Positions 38,738-50,963 are shown, counted from the stretch's first letter. The stretch: DNA of 64,000 nucleotides from Siphonodentalium dalli (GCA_032622095.1 CP136066.1:199850978-199914977), one strand, 5' to 3'. The notes: a model not told the origin generated them from the letters alone. Made by a program: numbers and translations.

Positions 38738-39167
38738 CCCTTTACCCAACAGAACGGCCCTGTGCCAATGCGTTCTCTTATATATGCGAGTCGACCATAG
38801 GTCGCCTCGCATATATAAGAGAATGCATAGGCTTAACACATATTAAAAATGATAAAATTGTCAAAGAATGTAGAAAAATATTATAAAAATTGTTTAAAAA
38901 TGTAAGAAAAAATTATAAAATTGTTAAAGAATGTAAGAAAAAATGGTAAAAAGTGTTAGGCCAATGCATTCTCTTATATATGCGAGGCGACCTATGGTCG
39001 ACTCGCATATATAAGAGAATTCATTGGCACAGGGCATAACTGTAACCATCACAATGTGGTCAATGGGCCGGTTTCAATGATATCCATATTTGTATGGTTT
39101 TATTGAGACAGACCGAAGATATTTTAGGCTGTTGAAGTTTTATTTGGCCGTTTTGTTGGGTAAAGGG
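38738..39167. mobile_element. piggyBac-like MITE (family A)
   Basis: TTAA at 38734-38737 and 39168-39171, with CCCTTTACCCAACAG termini and hairpins at 38765-38831 and 38961-39027. 430 bp; the AT-rich core is partly duplicated compared with other copies. It lies in the 11.4 kb intron of the membrane-protein gene. Confidence 0.85.
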
Positions 39168-39944
39168 TTAACAAATAAACATCTCATCAATTCAACATGC
39201 ATTGAAAGCCGAGTTTGAAAGCCGATTGCTAGCCACAAAATATCGTGTGATCGTTTGTGCGAGTGTCTTGATTAGAATAGTTAGGACAGTTGAATGTTAT
39301 AATTTATTACAAGGCAAATATCGTGAAACGACCACAAAAGTATTTGCAGTTCGTACACAGCAACGTGTATATCATTATATTTGTCACACACATGCATATG
39401 TGTCTGTTTATATATATAGCTGTAGCAAATACATAGATTAACAAAAACATTCTCGAGCACGTTACATAGGTTCGGGTATACAATATTGATATACAAATGG
39501 TGTTGTGAAATCGAATTGGCACCTTCGATCATGTTCGACATTTCAAAGACATGTCATTCTTTAAGAAGCGTAATATTAATTTGAACGCATTTGCCAAACA
39601 ACGCCAAAACTGTGCTAACTGTAATTTTGAGACATTGCAATTTAAAACAAATGTGCACTGTCTCAAAATTACACTTGCTTCTAAAAAATAGGCGCCCTGT
39701 GTGTTGTATAGTCCCATACATGTTCAAAGAGCAACGCTTTGCATGTTTCGGAGACGCATATATTACATGTTACTGTGCCATACCTGCTATATGTATGTGC
39801 AAACCGTGGCTATTGTGATTATTTCTACACTTATGCATGGTGATGTAAAACGTTCGCTGTTTGTGTCTTACTCTGAACTGAATACCAATCTCATCATGGC
39901 CACTTATGTATAGCCATCTATAAATAACTTATTTATGTATACTA

Positions 39945-40290
39945 AATAGTCAAAATGTGCATCAAAATACATTGGTGTCCATGCATTCCACTGAACTATG
40001 ACTAAAGTCCATAAGTAAAAAATTAAGAGAATATTAGGAGTCTAAAACCAAATTTATGACACACTTGTCTTACAACAGCATAACCATAAGTATGTGTTGA
40101 CGCACTGAGGAAAACAAATTTGTCAATATGACTATGATGGCTTAGTAAAATAGTTTGTCCATATTCCAACTACTATATTCCTAGTCAATATGACTAATGA
40201 GCATAATTGTGTACTATTACTAACGGTCTATATATATCAGGTTCACTCAGAAACTCAAACATTTTGACTTGTTAGAAATGACTAAGTGTG
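39945..40290. repeat. Cluster of TGACTAA/TTAGTCA-like motifs, left
   Basis: About eight scattered GACTA motifs in both orientations (such as TATGACTAATGAG, GAAATGACTAAG). Compare 41640-41880. Confidence 0.4.
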
Positions 40291-41639
40291 TATTAAGCTA
40301 TTTCATATCGTTCGTTTCTGCATTATATGCGGGGCCCATGAAAGTGGAGAGTGTTCGCCTATTCTAATCTTTAGTGAGGCGTTAACGTTTTGGTGCGTCT
40401 TTCTTTACCTTCTGGAATTCCACACTGCAGCTATAATGTTAAACGATTTGGCGGGGAAACGTATTTGAACGCATATCAAAGAATTATCTATATAACCACA
40501 GTTTAAAGGCAGTGATTGTAAATTGAGTTGTTGTTCACAAGAACTTAGTTATAATGACGATATCGGAATACGGTAATACTGTTGCAACTCCAATATTCCA
40601 CCGGTGACATATATAGTTGTAGCTTCTATTGTAGTACATGTGTGTGGGCACAGTTGAACGTTCGTTGTAGGTAAGCTCATATTTCTAAATTTTATTTATA
40701 ACACAATGTGGGATTTCAGCCAATCACAGCTAACTACCGTGATAGCCCGATACCAGTTGAATGACATGTATCTATATTCACCAAGCGCTATACTAAAAAG
40801 AAGTCGCACTTGCTAGCGATAGCTAACTGGGAAATGTTGGTTGTCATGCCAGGGCCCTATACTATGGACCATAATAATTGTAATCACAAGGTTATGGGAG
40901 GTACACAGGAGGCGGACAAGTGCAATAGACCACTGTATTGTAATAGTGTAGATTAATACCCCGTGTGCTTGTGGGCTCATTGCCGATGGGTGATTGGGTT
41001 TGAACAGAATGGCATTCACACTGTGGCAATCAAGCGGTTGTCTCGTGGCAAACAACCTAAAGTCTGTATTGGAGTATTGACCAATTATGACATTCGTACA
41101 GGGACGTTGTTATAGGGTTACCTTTGGGGGTACAGAACTTGGAGTTTAAACCTGCACCTGAGACCTTCTAGCTACGTCTCTTGCACATATTATCAATATA
41201 ATACTCCAGCGATTCTGAATGACAAACCAACTAGAAATTGAAATACATCGTACGACTTGAATTGTTGGAACAGACGATAACCATTGATGAAATATAACAC
41301 AATGCACGAACGGTTGCGGTGTACTCACTAAGCGATTATTTAAAGGCTACCGATGACCGCTAATCAAATTGAACACGGCTCACCCATGCACTAGCGATAA
41401 CATATCAATGAGTGTCTCCGATGAATAATATTTTTCATTCGTCAATCACGTCACATGTGAAAAACCTATTATTTTATTGGTCACCATGCATGTGAACATC
41501 GCCTATACACTGTTAGAATAAGAGTGGAGGTCTATGGTAATCGACACCCTTTGTGTGCCCCACAGAAGCTTGTGATTACACTAATTGTGTTCTATAGTAT
41601 AAGGCCCTGGGCGTACGCATAAATAAGGCTTAATAAGCA
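40291..41639. other. Intron sequence, no gene recognised
   Basis: Unique sequence between the two TGACTAA clusters, within the 11.4 kb intron. 41881-43757 is likewise unique apart from the poly-T tract. Confidence 0.55.
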
Positions 41640-41880
41640 GAAAGACTAACTAACTTAAGTAAGAATGACTAATCCGATTTTGACTAAGAACACACTAGTC
41701 AAAATTGACGAGTAAGCATCGACTAAGACGAGTTTAGTAAGAACAACTAATTACCGCTAGTCACGATGACTAGTGATATTTCTGACTAAGCTACGTTGTT
41801 AAAACGACTAAGTGAACTTGTAACTAACTACATATTAGTCACAACGTTTAAAGCTTAGTCATGTTCACTGACATATTAAA
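41640..41880. repeat. Cluster of TGACTAA/TTAGTCA-like motifs, right
   Basis: A dozen or so GACTAAG, CTAGTCA and TTAGTCA motifs in 240 bp, 1.35 kb from the similar left cluster. They may be subterminal repeats of one mobile element; no ends are proved. Confidence 0.45.
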
Positions 41881-43062
41881 TTGTGCCCAATTCAAATGCT
41901 AGCGATGATGGCTATATATTTTGTTTAGCTCTGCGGGAGTTGGTTGTCTGTCGCCCATGCGACTAAACTGTGGTAGTTAATTATTAGATTTCCTCACAAC
42001 AGAAAGAACATATATTATTAAAAATAGTAATGTCATGGTCCAAAATGCATCGCAGTATCTAAGAAAAATGGGACAATGATTTCAAATGGGAGGATGGGAA
42101 GTGTTACGGGTTTGGGGTTTTGTCCAGTTAGGGTTTAATGTCGTTTTATAGCCGCTGGGCCATATCACGACGAGAAAGAGCGTGGGTCATTGGTTAGGGA
42201 AACTGACTTGCTAATATATGAGCCTAGTTGTTTACTCCATTTCGGACCCATATTTGTTGGACCCAGTACATCACTTGGAGGTTTCTTACTGCGGACCCCT
42301 CCACACAGCCTTTCGCCTGGTACTGAAAATAGAAACCACTGTCACACCCGACGTCTCCCGGAGTCAATTTATTGGATGACAACAATTCTGATCGATAACA
42401 AGAAACGCTAGAACTGTCGGAAAATACACGGAATCGATTGGCACATAATACGCACATGAATAGATAGCGAAATATACATAATCGCGGTTCACGGTTACAT
42501 AGGGATTGACATGCAACAGTTGCCACGCCAGGTTAGGATTATATTTCGAAATGAGTGTCCTGAGTTAATCGGAAGAGTGATAACTCTATATAGAACGTAC
42601 TTTGACCAAATAATGTAGACTTGTCTGAAGGAATATACAACACCATGAGTTATCAACTTTGGTCGTACATAAGTCAAATTTCCCTATTATATGGGTGGGT
42701 TTGGGGTACGATCTCCGTTAATTCGGCGATCCTAACGTCCTAATCACAACCTCGCTTGGCAAGTGTTACTCCGAATTCAAGATAATGTGTCAAATAAATG
42801 TTATATGATATGCATACCAGTTCCATATACTCATTTAAGTTAGTGTATAGTCACTGGTCAATGGGTGGATTTACGCCCCGTATCAACATATATTTTACAC
42901 GATCATGTGTACCACGCTTTGCCCAATCCACTATCCGTGAATTATTTTGATTACGACTTGTACACGGAAATTCATAATTTAATTTATATCATATTATTAA
43001 CGTTGATTTTGAGATAACCTATTAACCTGAACGTTTACAGAATACATCTTCGACTCAAATTG

Positions 43063-43082
43063 CTTCTTTTTTTTTTTTTTTT
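43063..43082. repeat. Poly-T tract
   Basis: An uninterrupted run of about 20 T. It could be the tail of a minus-strand retroposed copy, but no parent sequence is recognised next to it. Confidence 0.5.
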
Positions 43083-43757
43083 ATATATTATCGATATTAG
43101 ATCAATGTAGTCACCGGCAAATTCCAGTTGCACTGTTACAAGTGGAACAAGATAAACGTTACTTCTCATCTCTTTCGCTTTAGTAAAGATGCATTTTATT
43201 TTCACGGTTCCGTTCACATTCTGGCAACATGTGGTTTTCTATGACGAAATGGCCGCAAAAACATACCGCGCAAACTTGACAGTGTATATGAACGTATCCT
43301 TAGCCGCTAGGATATATCACGGACGGGTGTTGTCAGTTTTACGGATGGGGCAAAGGCCGCACAAATAGTTAATTTCAAAGGGCGTAGAACCCGGGAAAGC
43401 AACTGACTTCCTTGCTCATATATACGAATATGGTTATTCCAAACGCAGTTACCGCGGGTTTATGAACCAGACTCAACGTCGCATGATGATTTACATTATG
43501 TTGGCATAAAGCGTCATGTACCGGACCAACTGAACCACCGGGAACCCCTGAGTGATATACTTGAAAATTATAAATGGAAAAACAGTCAAAAACCTCTGGT
43601 CGATATGCACTGTTCAGCGTCATGACAACTGTGTAGTCAATGACACTCGAGTGAATGTATATATTATGTCACATTGTAATTCAATTGAGTATTTGTCACT
43701 AAAAACAAGCATTCTGATTGGCCGAGAGCGGCTAACTTTCGTTTTCGATTCACCGAC

Positions 43758-43948
43758 ATCGGCCGCTTCAGCGTGCATCAAATCTGAATGTAGCACGGTC
43801 AAATTTCATCGGCGCAGAACGAGTAGCGAAACGAGCACACCCGCGCGTTGTTGTCTATAGATACCGTTCATCGGCCGCTTCAGCGTGCATCAAATCTGAA
43901 TGTGGCACGGTACAATTTCATCGGCGCAGAACGGAGTACGAAACGAGC
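43758..43948. repeat. Direct duplication of about 79 bp
   Basis: ATCGGCCGCTTCAGCGTGCA through AACGAGC occurs at 43758-43836 and 43870-43948, differing at a few positions. Confidence 0.85.
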
Positions 43949-44224
43949 CAAACCGCCCCACAGGAAATGGTTACGGAGCAGTGTTCCGAGTAACGCAATG
44001 AACAAACCCAATGATTTGTGCACGATGACAACGGCGAAATGAAAGTCTCGATTCGTATCATGAAAATGACTAAATGATACTTTTTATACAGTTTTTTTTA
44101 GCAAATTCCTTGCTAGATTGAATTACAATGGAGATACAAGTACCCTGTTTCGTTGTACATTCTGGGATTCGAGCATGAAAACAGTTTGTGAACTCGCCGG
44201 CTATGTTTATCTCCTAAATGTTTT

Positions 44225-44596
44225 TCCTTTGTTTTGTAAAGAAAAGCAAAAAACGTTACAGAACCTGGCTTTTGTTTTGATCCGGATATGGTAAACTTAA
44301 AGAGCGTTATTGTTACTGTTTTCGTTTTCCTCATGTGTAAATAATAAAGAGCGTTTATATCATTAGTGTGTGATTAACCAATATAATTGCGCTGTGTCAT
44401 GTAAACAGAAGCAAATCTTCCGTAACACGAGCAAGCTCGTGTTTACGTACACCATCCTACGTCTTGACGACAATATACTATTTACGCGCTGAGTATGTTT
44501 GGCATATGAACACAATTATATATATTTTAATATTCCTTCTGTTAATGGCGATTTGAACAAATGTGAATATTTTTGCAACGAACGCCGCCCGTGCCT
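44225..44596. mobile_element. Family N element, truncated, inverted relative to its neighbour
   Basis: It ends in CGCCCGTGCCT followed by TTAA (44597-44600). Its other end is lost near the TTTGTTTTGTAAAGAAAAGC segment. Confidence 0.75.
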
Positions 44597-44664
44597 TTAA
44601 GTTAATAATTTGATGTGTGCTTTCGTGAATTTGGCTCCATTTGAAATCCACGATTGGGGTTTAA

Positions 44665-45186
44665 AGGCACGGGCGGAGTTGGTTGCAGAAATATTCATAT
44701 CTGTTCAAATCGCCATCAACAGAAGGAATATTAAAATATATATAGTTTTTTGTTCATATGCCGAACATAATCAGCGCGTACATATTATATTGTCGTCAAG
44801 ACGTACGATGGTGTACGTTAACAAGAGCCTGCTCGTGTCACAGAAGTTGTGCTTCTGTTTACATTACACAGCGCAATTATATTGGTTAATCACACAAAAT
44901 GATATAAACGCTCTTTATTTTCCATATAAGGAAAACAGTAACAAATAACGCTCTTTATGTTAACCATACCCGGATGTAAACAAAAGCCAGGAAACGTATC
45001 GTTTTTGTTTTGCTTTTGTTTACATAACAAAGGGGGAAATGGACAATAGCATACTGTTTATGCCATATTTCTGATTGGTATAAGAACAAGGTATGTCTAT
45101 ATTTTACTATCCTTTCTGTTTTTGGCAGTTTTTTGACGGAGGTGAATATTTTAACAGCATACCCACCGCCAACGCCGCCCGTATCT
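44665..45186. mobile_element. Family N element, 522-bp subfamily
   Basis: Flanked by TTAA (44661-44664, 45187-45190), with AGGCACGGGCGGAG and GCCGCCCGTATCT termini. It faces a truncated copy at 44225-44596 across a 64-bp gap. Confidence 0.85.
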
Positions 45187-45218
45187 TTAAACTGATGATA
45201 CAGGACATGAAATGTTTT

Positions 45219-46098
45219 ACACCCTAAATCTAGTTGGATGAACGTTGTATACAACTCGTTGGTGCGAATTTGTTGTGTACTTATTATACAACAGTTTAGT
45301 ACGATGTACACAACTGATTGCGTGAACTGTCTTCTGTGGTATTACTTTCATACGACATTGGATAAAACCGCCACGTGACCGGGTCATACAATAGCAGCGC
45401 GTTTCCGTTGCGGGCGACATGCGAGTTTTTGGCTCCAAATATTTCAAAACAAGATGGACGACTGCGTGAAAAAACTCCTGAGCCACTGGAAAATTGGGCA
45501 AGACGTCGTGGATAGCTTTGCCGGTATAGTATACCTTTGTTATAATTTTTCTTTGTACGATACACTGATTATGTAGGCTTTATGTATTGAGTGTATATTT
45601 ATTTATATTTGCCAAATTTTGAAGTTTACAAATGTACACAACTCTGCTGACGGCACTAATTTGACTAAAATAGTACACTCATACACTCAACACATAAAGC
45701 CTACATAATCAGTGTATCGTACAAAGAATAATTATAACAAAGGTATACTATACGGGCAAAGCTATCCACGACGTCTTGTCCCATTTTACTTTCCAATCAA
45801 CGTTGGGTAAACTATCCAACCAACAAATGTCATCCAACTCTATCCAACACCCAACAGTTCAATAAACGTAGATAGGTGCTGTGGGCAATTAACGTTGATT
45901 GAGTGTTGTGTGAAATTTCACCCAACACGTTGTATAATTAACATACAACCGTTGGTAGTAAATATATATGCAACGTTGTGTAAAAGTGTATCCAACAAAA
46001 TGGTCATGCAACTTTTCACACAACGTAGATTGGTGCTGTGGGCATACAACGGTTGATTGACTGTTGGATAACTTCTTATCCAACTAGATTTAGGGTGT
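45219..46098. mobile_element. 880-bp inverted-repeat element containing a second palindrome
   Basis: ACACCCTAAATCTAGTTGGA at the left is matched inverted at 46078-46098. The inner sequence is rich in CAACGTTG-like short repeats. A second long palindrome (45490-45788) is embedded. It starts 29 bp from a family N element. Confidence 0.75.
45490..45788. repeat. Long palindrome embedded in the 45219-46098 element
   Basis: Arms of about 100 bp run from AAATTGGGCAAGACGTCG and continue through CGATACACTGATTATGTAGG; the mirror arm ends CGACGTCTTGTCCCATTTT. The loop is about 90 bp. Confidence 0.8.
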
Positions 46099-46995
46099 AT
46101 GACCCTGTTGTTTTGCCTGTCCCTGAACAATGTAGAGTTATACATAGTCAACTTTCATGTTGGTGGTGGTTTCCTCGCCAGAATTAGACGAGCATATAGG
46201 TATTTCCCCCAAACTATTACTGCCTACCTGCGCGAACGGACAATGTGTTCGGTCTATTGTGTTCGGTCTATTGTGGTGATTGCTGAATCAGCAAAACCAA
46301 TGCATTCATATTAGAGATCGTATATGTTCAAACATGCGCAACGGACTCAGAACCCGTGAAGGTATTTAGAAAACTGGGTATTGATAAATTGTTATACGAT
46401 ATCGCATTGAAACGGAAAGTGTACTTTAAAAAACAGCATTATGAATTTCACAACGAATGGAATTTAATAAACACGCCAGTTAGCTAATTTCCAACCAAAC
46501 ACCAATAACTTCATATGTGTTTATATAGTTACAATTGTTCTCAAATTTGATGTACTATTTTCATTGTTTCAATGAATATAAATCTTTTTGGAAATAAGAG
46601 ACGTATGTGTGTGTGAGAGTGTGAGAAAGAACTGAAACTGATAGAACACAATAAATTGTTCATATTAGATCCCGCCCACCAGCACCATGCACATATCCAC
46701 TTTTATTCACATACTATTCATTTCTGAAATGTGAAACATAATGTATGTCCAATATCTGTACAAAATATGTAGCTTAATGCAGTGTATATGTATATACAAA
46801 CGTATCATTCATTTCGCGCTCTTTACTTACGATCTGGACCTTCAGCAGGAAAAATCAAATATTGGAATACAACTACATCTTGCCAGATTAGCATAAATAT
46901 ATCAATATATCAGTAATGATGTCAACTCATTTCCATTAAACCACGCCGTGACGTAAGATATATGTATATATATATATTGCAAGATATATGTATAT
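46099..46995. other. Intron sequence, no gene recognised
   Basis: Unique AT-rich sequence. 47113-47565 also shows nothing. Confidence 0.55.
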
Positions 46996-47102
46996 ATATT
47001 ATATCTCATGTGACTTCCTCGCGTTCTGGTTGGCTGCACAATGCTATACTATTATACGATATTATATCTCACGGGACTTTCTCGCATTCTGATTGGCTGC
47101 AC
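46996..47102. repeat. Tandem duplication of about 63 bp
   Basis: ATATTATATCTCATGTGACT...TTGGCTGCACA is followed by a diverged second copy at 47059. Confidence 0.75.
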
Positions 47103-47571
47103 ACTGCCATAATAGTTTACGATGGTACCCCAGTAGGATTCCAACATGCCTACTATTTTATTTATATTTATAATAACAAACGCATTTCGTACAATCGCGT
47201 TGCCGCCTCAAGATAGGGGTAGTCTGAAACTATTCCTTGCAAGATACTTGTTGCAATGTCGGTATAATTTAGATATATTGGTGAACTGAAATGATATTAC
47301 AAATGTCGGATCATTGCTACTCAATGTATTTAATAGTTTGCCCGTTTAGTTGGCACGCGACCAGTCCTAATTTTGCAATGCCAGTGGGTGTTATTTATAA
47401 CTTCCTTTCCGTTTTCTAAAAGTTCGCCAAAATATCTTTCTAATGACGTATTTATTGAAATAAATTAATGAATCGTGAAGAGATGATGCTAGCTGTAATT
47501 AATAACAATAGTTATTGCCCCTCTGCCGATTTCTGAGACCGATTAACAAAAATAAGAAGTAAATACAAATG

Positions 47572-48102
47572 TATGGAGCCCCGGAGGTGACATCCGAATA
47601 TTTATTTTTAAGTCGTGGCCACGAGAATAAAGTCGGCGCCACGAGAATATGAAGTCGATGCCACGAGCATATGAAGTCGTGGCCACGAGAATAAGTCGTG
47701 GCCACGAGAATAAATTCGTGCCCACGAGAATAAGGTCGTGGCCACGAGAATAAAGTCGTGGCCACGAGAATACGAAGTCGTGGCCACGAGAATAAGGTCG
47801 TGGCCACGACTTCATAGTCTCGTGGCCACGACTTCATATTCTCGTGGCCACGACTTCATATTCTCGTGGGCACGACTTTATTCTCTTGGCCACGACTTTA
47901 TTCTCGTGTCCACGACCTTATTCTCGTGGCCACGACCTTATCCTCGTGGGCACGACTTTATTCTCGTGGCCACGACCTCATATTCTCGTGGCCACGACTT
48001 CATAATCTCGTGGCACACGACTTCATATTCTCGTGGCCTCGACTTTGTTCTCGTGGCCACGACTTAAAAAAAACATTCAGATGTCACATCCGGGGCTCCA
48101 TA
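47572..48102. mobile_element. Inverted-repeat element built of CGTGGCCACG palindromes
   Basis: Termini TATGGAGCCCCGG and CCGGGGCTCCATA with GTGACATC-type subterminal sequence, flanked by CAAATG on both sides (47566-47571, 48103-48108). The interior is an array of about 20 TCGTGGCCACGAGAATA units that reverses orientation near 47815. Long frames on both strands come from the repeat. Confidence 0.85.
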
Positions 48103-48192
48103 CAAATGTGACAAAATCAGACACAGAAATTTTGAGAGAATTTACACCAATGTTCGATCGAATATAATAAATAATGAATGTCTTGTCGTTGA

Positions 48193-48257
48193 CTATGCCA
48201 AAATAGTGGTCATCGATGAGGAATAGTCCTCCTCTGGAATCACTATTTTGGCATATT
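48193..48257. repeat. Small hairpin
   Basis: TATGCCAAAATAGTG is inverted as CACTATTTTGGCATA, with inner AGGAATAGTCCT. Confidence 0.7.
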
Positions 48258-48396
48258 CAATTCCAAGCCATATTGTATTGTATAGTGTTAATGGCAAATA
48301 TATATTTTTAAATAAGTTAACTGTGTACCATCTTCTTACAATTGCACACACTAAAGTCTTTACAAAGCCAGATGTTACCTCACCAATAGGAGCCAA

Positions 48397-48933
48397 CGGG
48401 GGGGGGGGGGGTTCCGGGCACGTATGCCGAGTGATGGGTGGTCAATGGGACCAGCAAACAATTTGTTCTGCAACTCAAAAACAAATTTCCTGTAAGTTTT
48501 TTGACTGTTTTTTTGCAACGAGTTTGGCTTAAAACACCTTAGAATAAGAGAAATAATGTAATTATAACAGCTAAACTGACTGCAGGCAGTTATCGTGTTG
48601 TATTTTGTTGCAAATTTTGAAATCAAAGATGGCTGCTGGAAGCCATTTTATTTTTGGCCGAATGACCCCAAAATGACCCGTTCCTATATACATGTTAATG
48701 TTAACATCCATGACAAATAGTATGCACCGGAATTCATATACAGCTGTTTACAGTGAATTTCCCCCCGAAAATCTCTGTTTTAGTATTAAAAGGGGTGTGT
48801 GTCAAAAAATGGTCGAAAAAAACTGCCGAAAACGGAAAAAAAATTGGATGCGGGGGTGGGTAGGTCCCAACAAGGGTCGAAAGGTTAAAATCAGCATACG
48901 TGCCTGAATTTATTTTTCGACCCCCATCCCCTG
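48397..48933. mobile_element. hAT-like non-autonomous element with G-run termini (second copy)
   Basis: Inverted relative to 25182-25737. It shares CATATACAGCTGTTTACAGT, AAATGGTCGAAAAAAA-type and TTGCAAATTTTGAAATC segments. Ends CCCCTG; the flanks GAGCCAA and GAGCCGA are an imperfect duplication. Confidence 0.65.
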
Positions 48934-49027
48934 GAGCCGAGAGAAAAAACAAATTAGAACATAACTGACGATGATTGCGCTGACATTCAACTATAAATAA
49001 CCGTTCTATTATATTACATTTATGTGA

Positions 49028-49335
49028 AACACTCCTGTTGGGTGATCAAATAGAAATGGATGATGATCTTGCTTAAAAGTAGTTATTTTTACAAATATCA
49101 AATCCAAACTGACAACATACATCGTCATTATTATATATTAATTAACTTCAGTGACTCTCGATGGCGAAATCGTTTTCGTTACTTAATCGCCGATAGTTGC
49201 GTTCCAAATCTAGAATTAAATATTTACAATTGAGCGTAGTTCAGATGATGTTTTCTATGGAGTGGTACCGTCGATTTGCTTCAGCTTTTCGGCGATGTTA
49301 GTAGAATGTTACATGCAACAAGTCCATAACATGTA
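49028..49335. repeat. Dispersed duplicate (also at 56567-56880)
   Basis: GAAACACTCCTGTTGGGTGA through AGAATGTTACATGCAACA aligns with 56567-56880 in the same orientation. Homology stops about 30 bp short of the stalk exon, so the exon is not duplicated. Confidence 0.75.
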
Positions 49336-49363
49336 TTTAACTTTCTGCTCACAAGCTACTCAC

Positions 49364-49540
49364 CGGTCAGGCCTGTGTCACTACTTCCACCACCACCACT
49401 TGTTGTACCACCACCTCCACCACCACTGGTTGTACCACCACCGCTCGCCGGTGTCGTCGTTATCGTCGTCGTCGTCGTCGGCGTCGGCGTCGTCGTCGTC
49501 GTCGGCGTCGGCGTCGTCGTCGTCGCCGCAGGACAGGTGT
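49364..49540 (-). CDS. Mucin-like Thr/Pro and Gly/Ser stalk exon (same gene)
   Basis: The acceptor is TTTATTGTAG and the donor CTGACCG|GTGAGT. The exon is 177 bp (59 codons), phase 1-1. After a leading Thr-Cys-Pro it encodes about 26 residues that are nearly all threonine with scattered proline, written almost only as ACG and CCG codons. A Gly/Ser/Thr block follows, written mostly as GGT/GGA with ACA and AGT. A Thr/Pro block of this kind would be heavily O-glycosylated, and the Gly block is a flexible linker; both suit a stalk holding the cysteine-rich head away from the membrane. On the plus strand it looks like plain triplet microsatellites and is easily masked. The next recognised exon (37991) completes the GAT codon at the junction. 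Length is probably polymorphic. Confidence 0.8.
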
Positions 49541-49603
49541 CTACAATAAAGTACTAACTTCAGTTGGTTGAATGATTCACCCTTTCTAAATTGGGGAATA
49601 GTT

Positions 49604-49711
49604 CCCTCAGGAGAGCTTTCCGATGAATGGCAACAAGCCATATTTCCGACTAAATCCTGAAAAGTTACCCATAATTATGCTGTGATTAGGGAGTCGATTA
49701 ATGAGGGCATT
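49604..49711. mobile_element. Family C fragment
   Basis: GAGAGCTTTCCGATGAATGG to GGAGTCGATTAATGAGGGCA matches the core and one terminus of family C. It lies next to the stalk exon, in the intron upstream of it. Confidence 0.7.
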
Positions 49712-50196
49712 ACTATATTATCTTTTCGTCTGTCTCTGTAGGAATCAGGGAGCTAAATGTGTTCTAGAGTCGGGGAGCGAGTACACCGTGGAATGCTAAA
49801 GGTGAAGGTAATTGAAGAATGACCTTCACCTGATACATGCGACACGTTATTAAAGGATGACATCGCGTTTATTTGATTTGTACATAATATCTAAATAATT
49901 TAAACTGGTGAATGAATGGGGGAATGGATTTTTGTGAGCGAGAAATTTATTTAACTAGCTGCTGTAGTCCTGGGTTTTTCCAGATCAAATTTGGCTGTGA
50001 GATAGCCCTGTCGTAGACTTGGGGATTAATTTTAAAAAGTAAACACATGCCCTATGATTTTTCTTGCATTTTCGTGATCAACTGGTGTCAATCTAGCTGG
50101 GTAAACATCACTGGTATGGCCTGCAGGCTTCAATTCAGTGAATTTGGCCGAAACGTTAACACTGTCGCCTATGGGAAACCATTTAGTTCAGTGATT

Positions 50197-50238
50197 CCTG
50201 TATATGTGACCCGTCATATCAAAACTAGCCGTAAGTAG
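50197..50238. mobile_element. Isolated family B terminus
   Basis: TATATGTGACCCGTCATATC and CCGTAAGT match one end of family B; no hairpins follow. Confidence 0.55.
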
Positions 50239-50542
50239 AAAAATATTTTACTTGATGCATGTTATAGAGTGTAATAAGAGCTTTACATACATGTAGGTCG
50301 CACACTTAATGAGTTGTTGCAGTCCAAAGTTATAGGAATTTGAATGTCAGCATAAACCGATTCCAGAGATAATCAGAGGTAATCGCATTTCAAATTATAT
50401 GTAAGTTTGTACATGTAGGTATGCTAACGAGTATGCTAACGAGAGCAGAGCGTGGCCGTCGCACAACTTTATTACCTATTAGATATGTACATTTGGTGAT
50501 CGACCACAAGGGTGTGATAAATTCTTCTGTTGGCATTAAATG

Positions 50543-50963
50543 AATCTTGTTTTTGTGGGGTACGTTCTAAAACTATTTTCAAAATTCCAATAAATCGCTC
50601 CAGGATCCAGCTTCCACCTCAAAATTCATGTCATCAGAACAAGGAGCAATTTGCCTTGGATAAATTGGGACCTTGGTCATCATCACATTTAGGCTCGAAT
50701 CTTCTTTAATATGCATAGCAGACAACCTCCCCTTTCTTTTGACATCCATACATTTGTGCACCACCTTCATTGTGAGGGTAAATTATATGACAGATAGGTT
50801 ATAAGTCATTATTTCTTTCACTCTACTTGTGTTGACAAACGGAAAGGCCATTCTGACTTGTTATTGTCATTCCGGAGTGCTAGGTGTGATTTTCGTTGAC
50901 CCGGGCAGATGTGTTACCTTGTCACCCACTTACCTGTATTGGTTAACATATAACACCATTGTT
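50543..50963 (-). repeat. Dispersed repeat Q with a conserved minus-strand frame
   Basis: It aligns with 61909-62354. On the minus strand both copies share a frame reading Met-Lys-Val-Val-His, Met-Asp-Val-Lys-Arg-Lys-Gly-Arg, His-Ile-Lys-Glu-Asp-Ser and Gln-Ile-Ala-Pro, with a 6-bp in-frame length difference. The second copy has a small deletion that breaks the frame. It is possibly a relic of a coding transposon or a processed gene; family not recognised. Confidence 0.6.

Noticed and set aside
47499-48111. Overlapping 80-110-codon genes
   Set aside because: All are translations of the CGTGGCCACG palindrome array.
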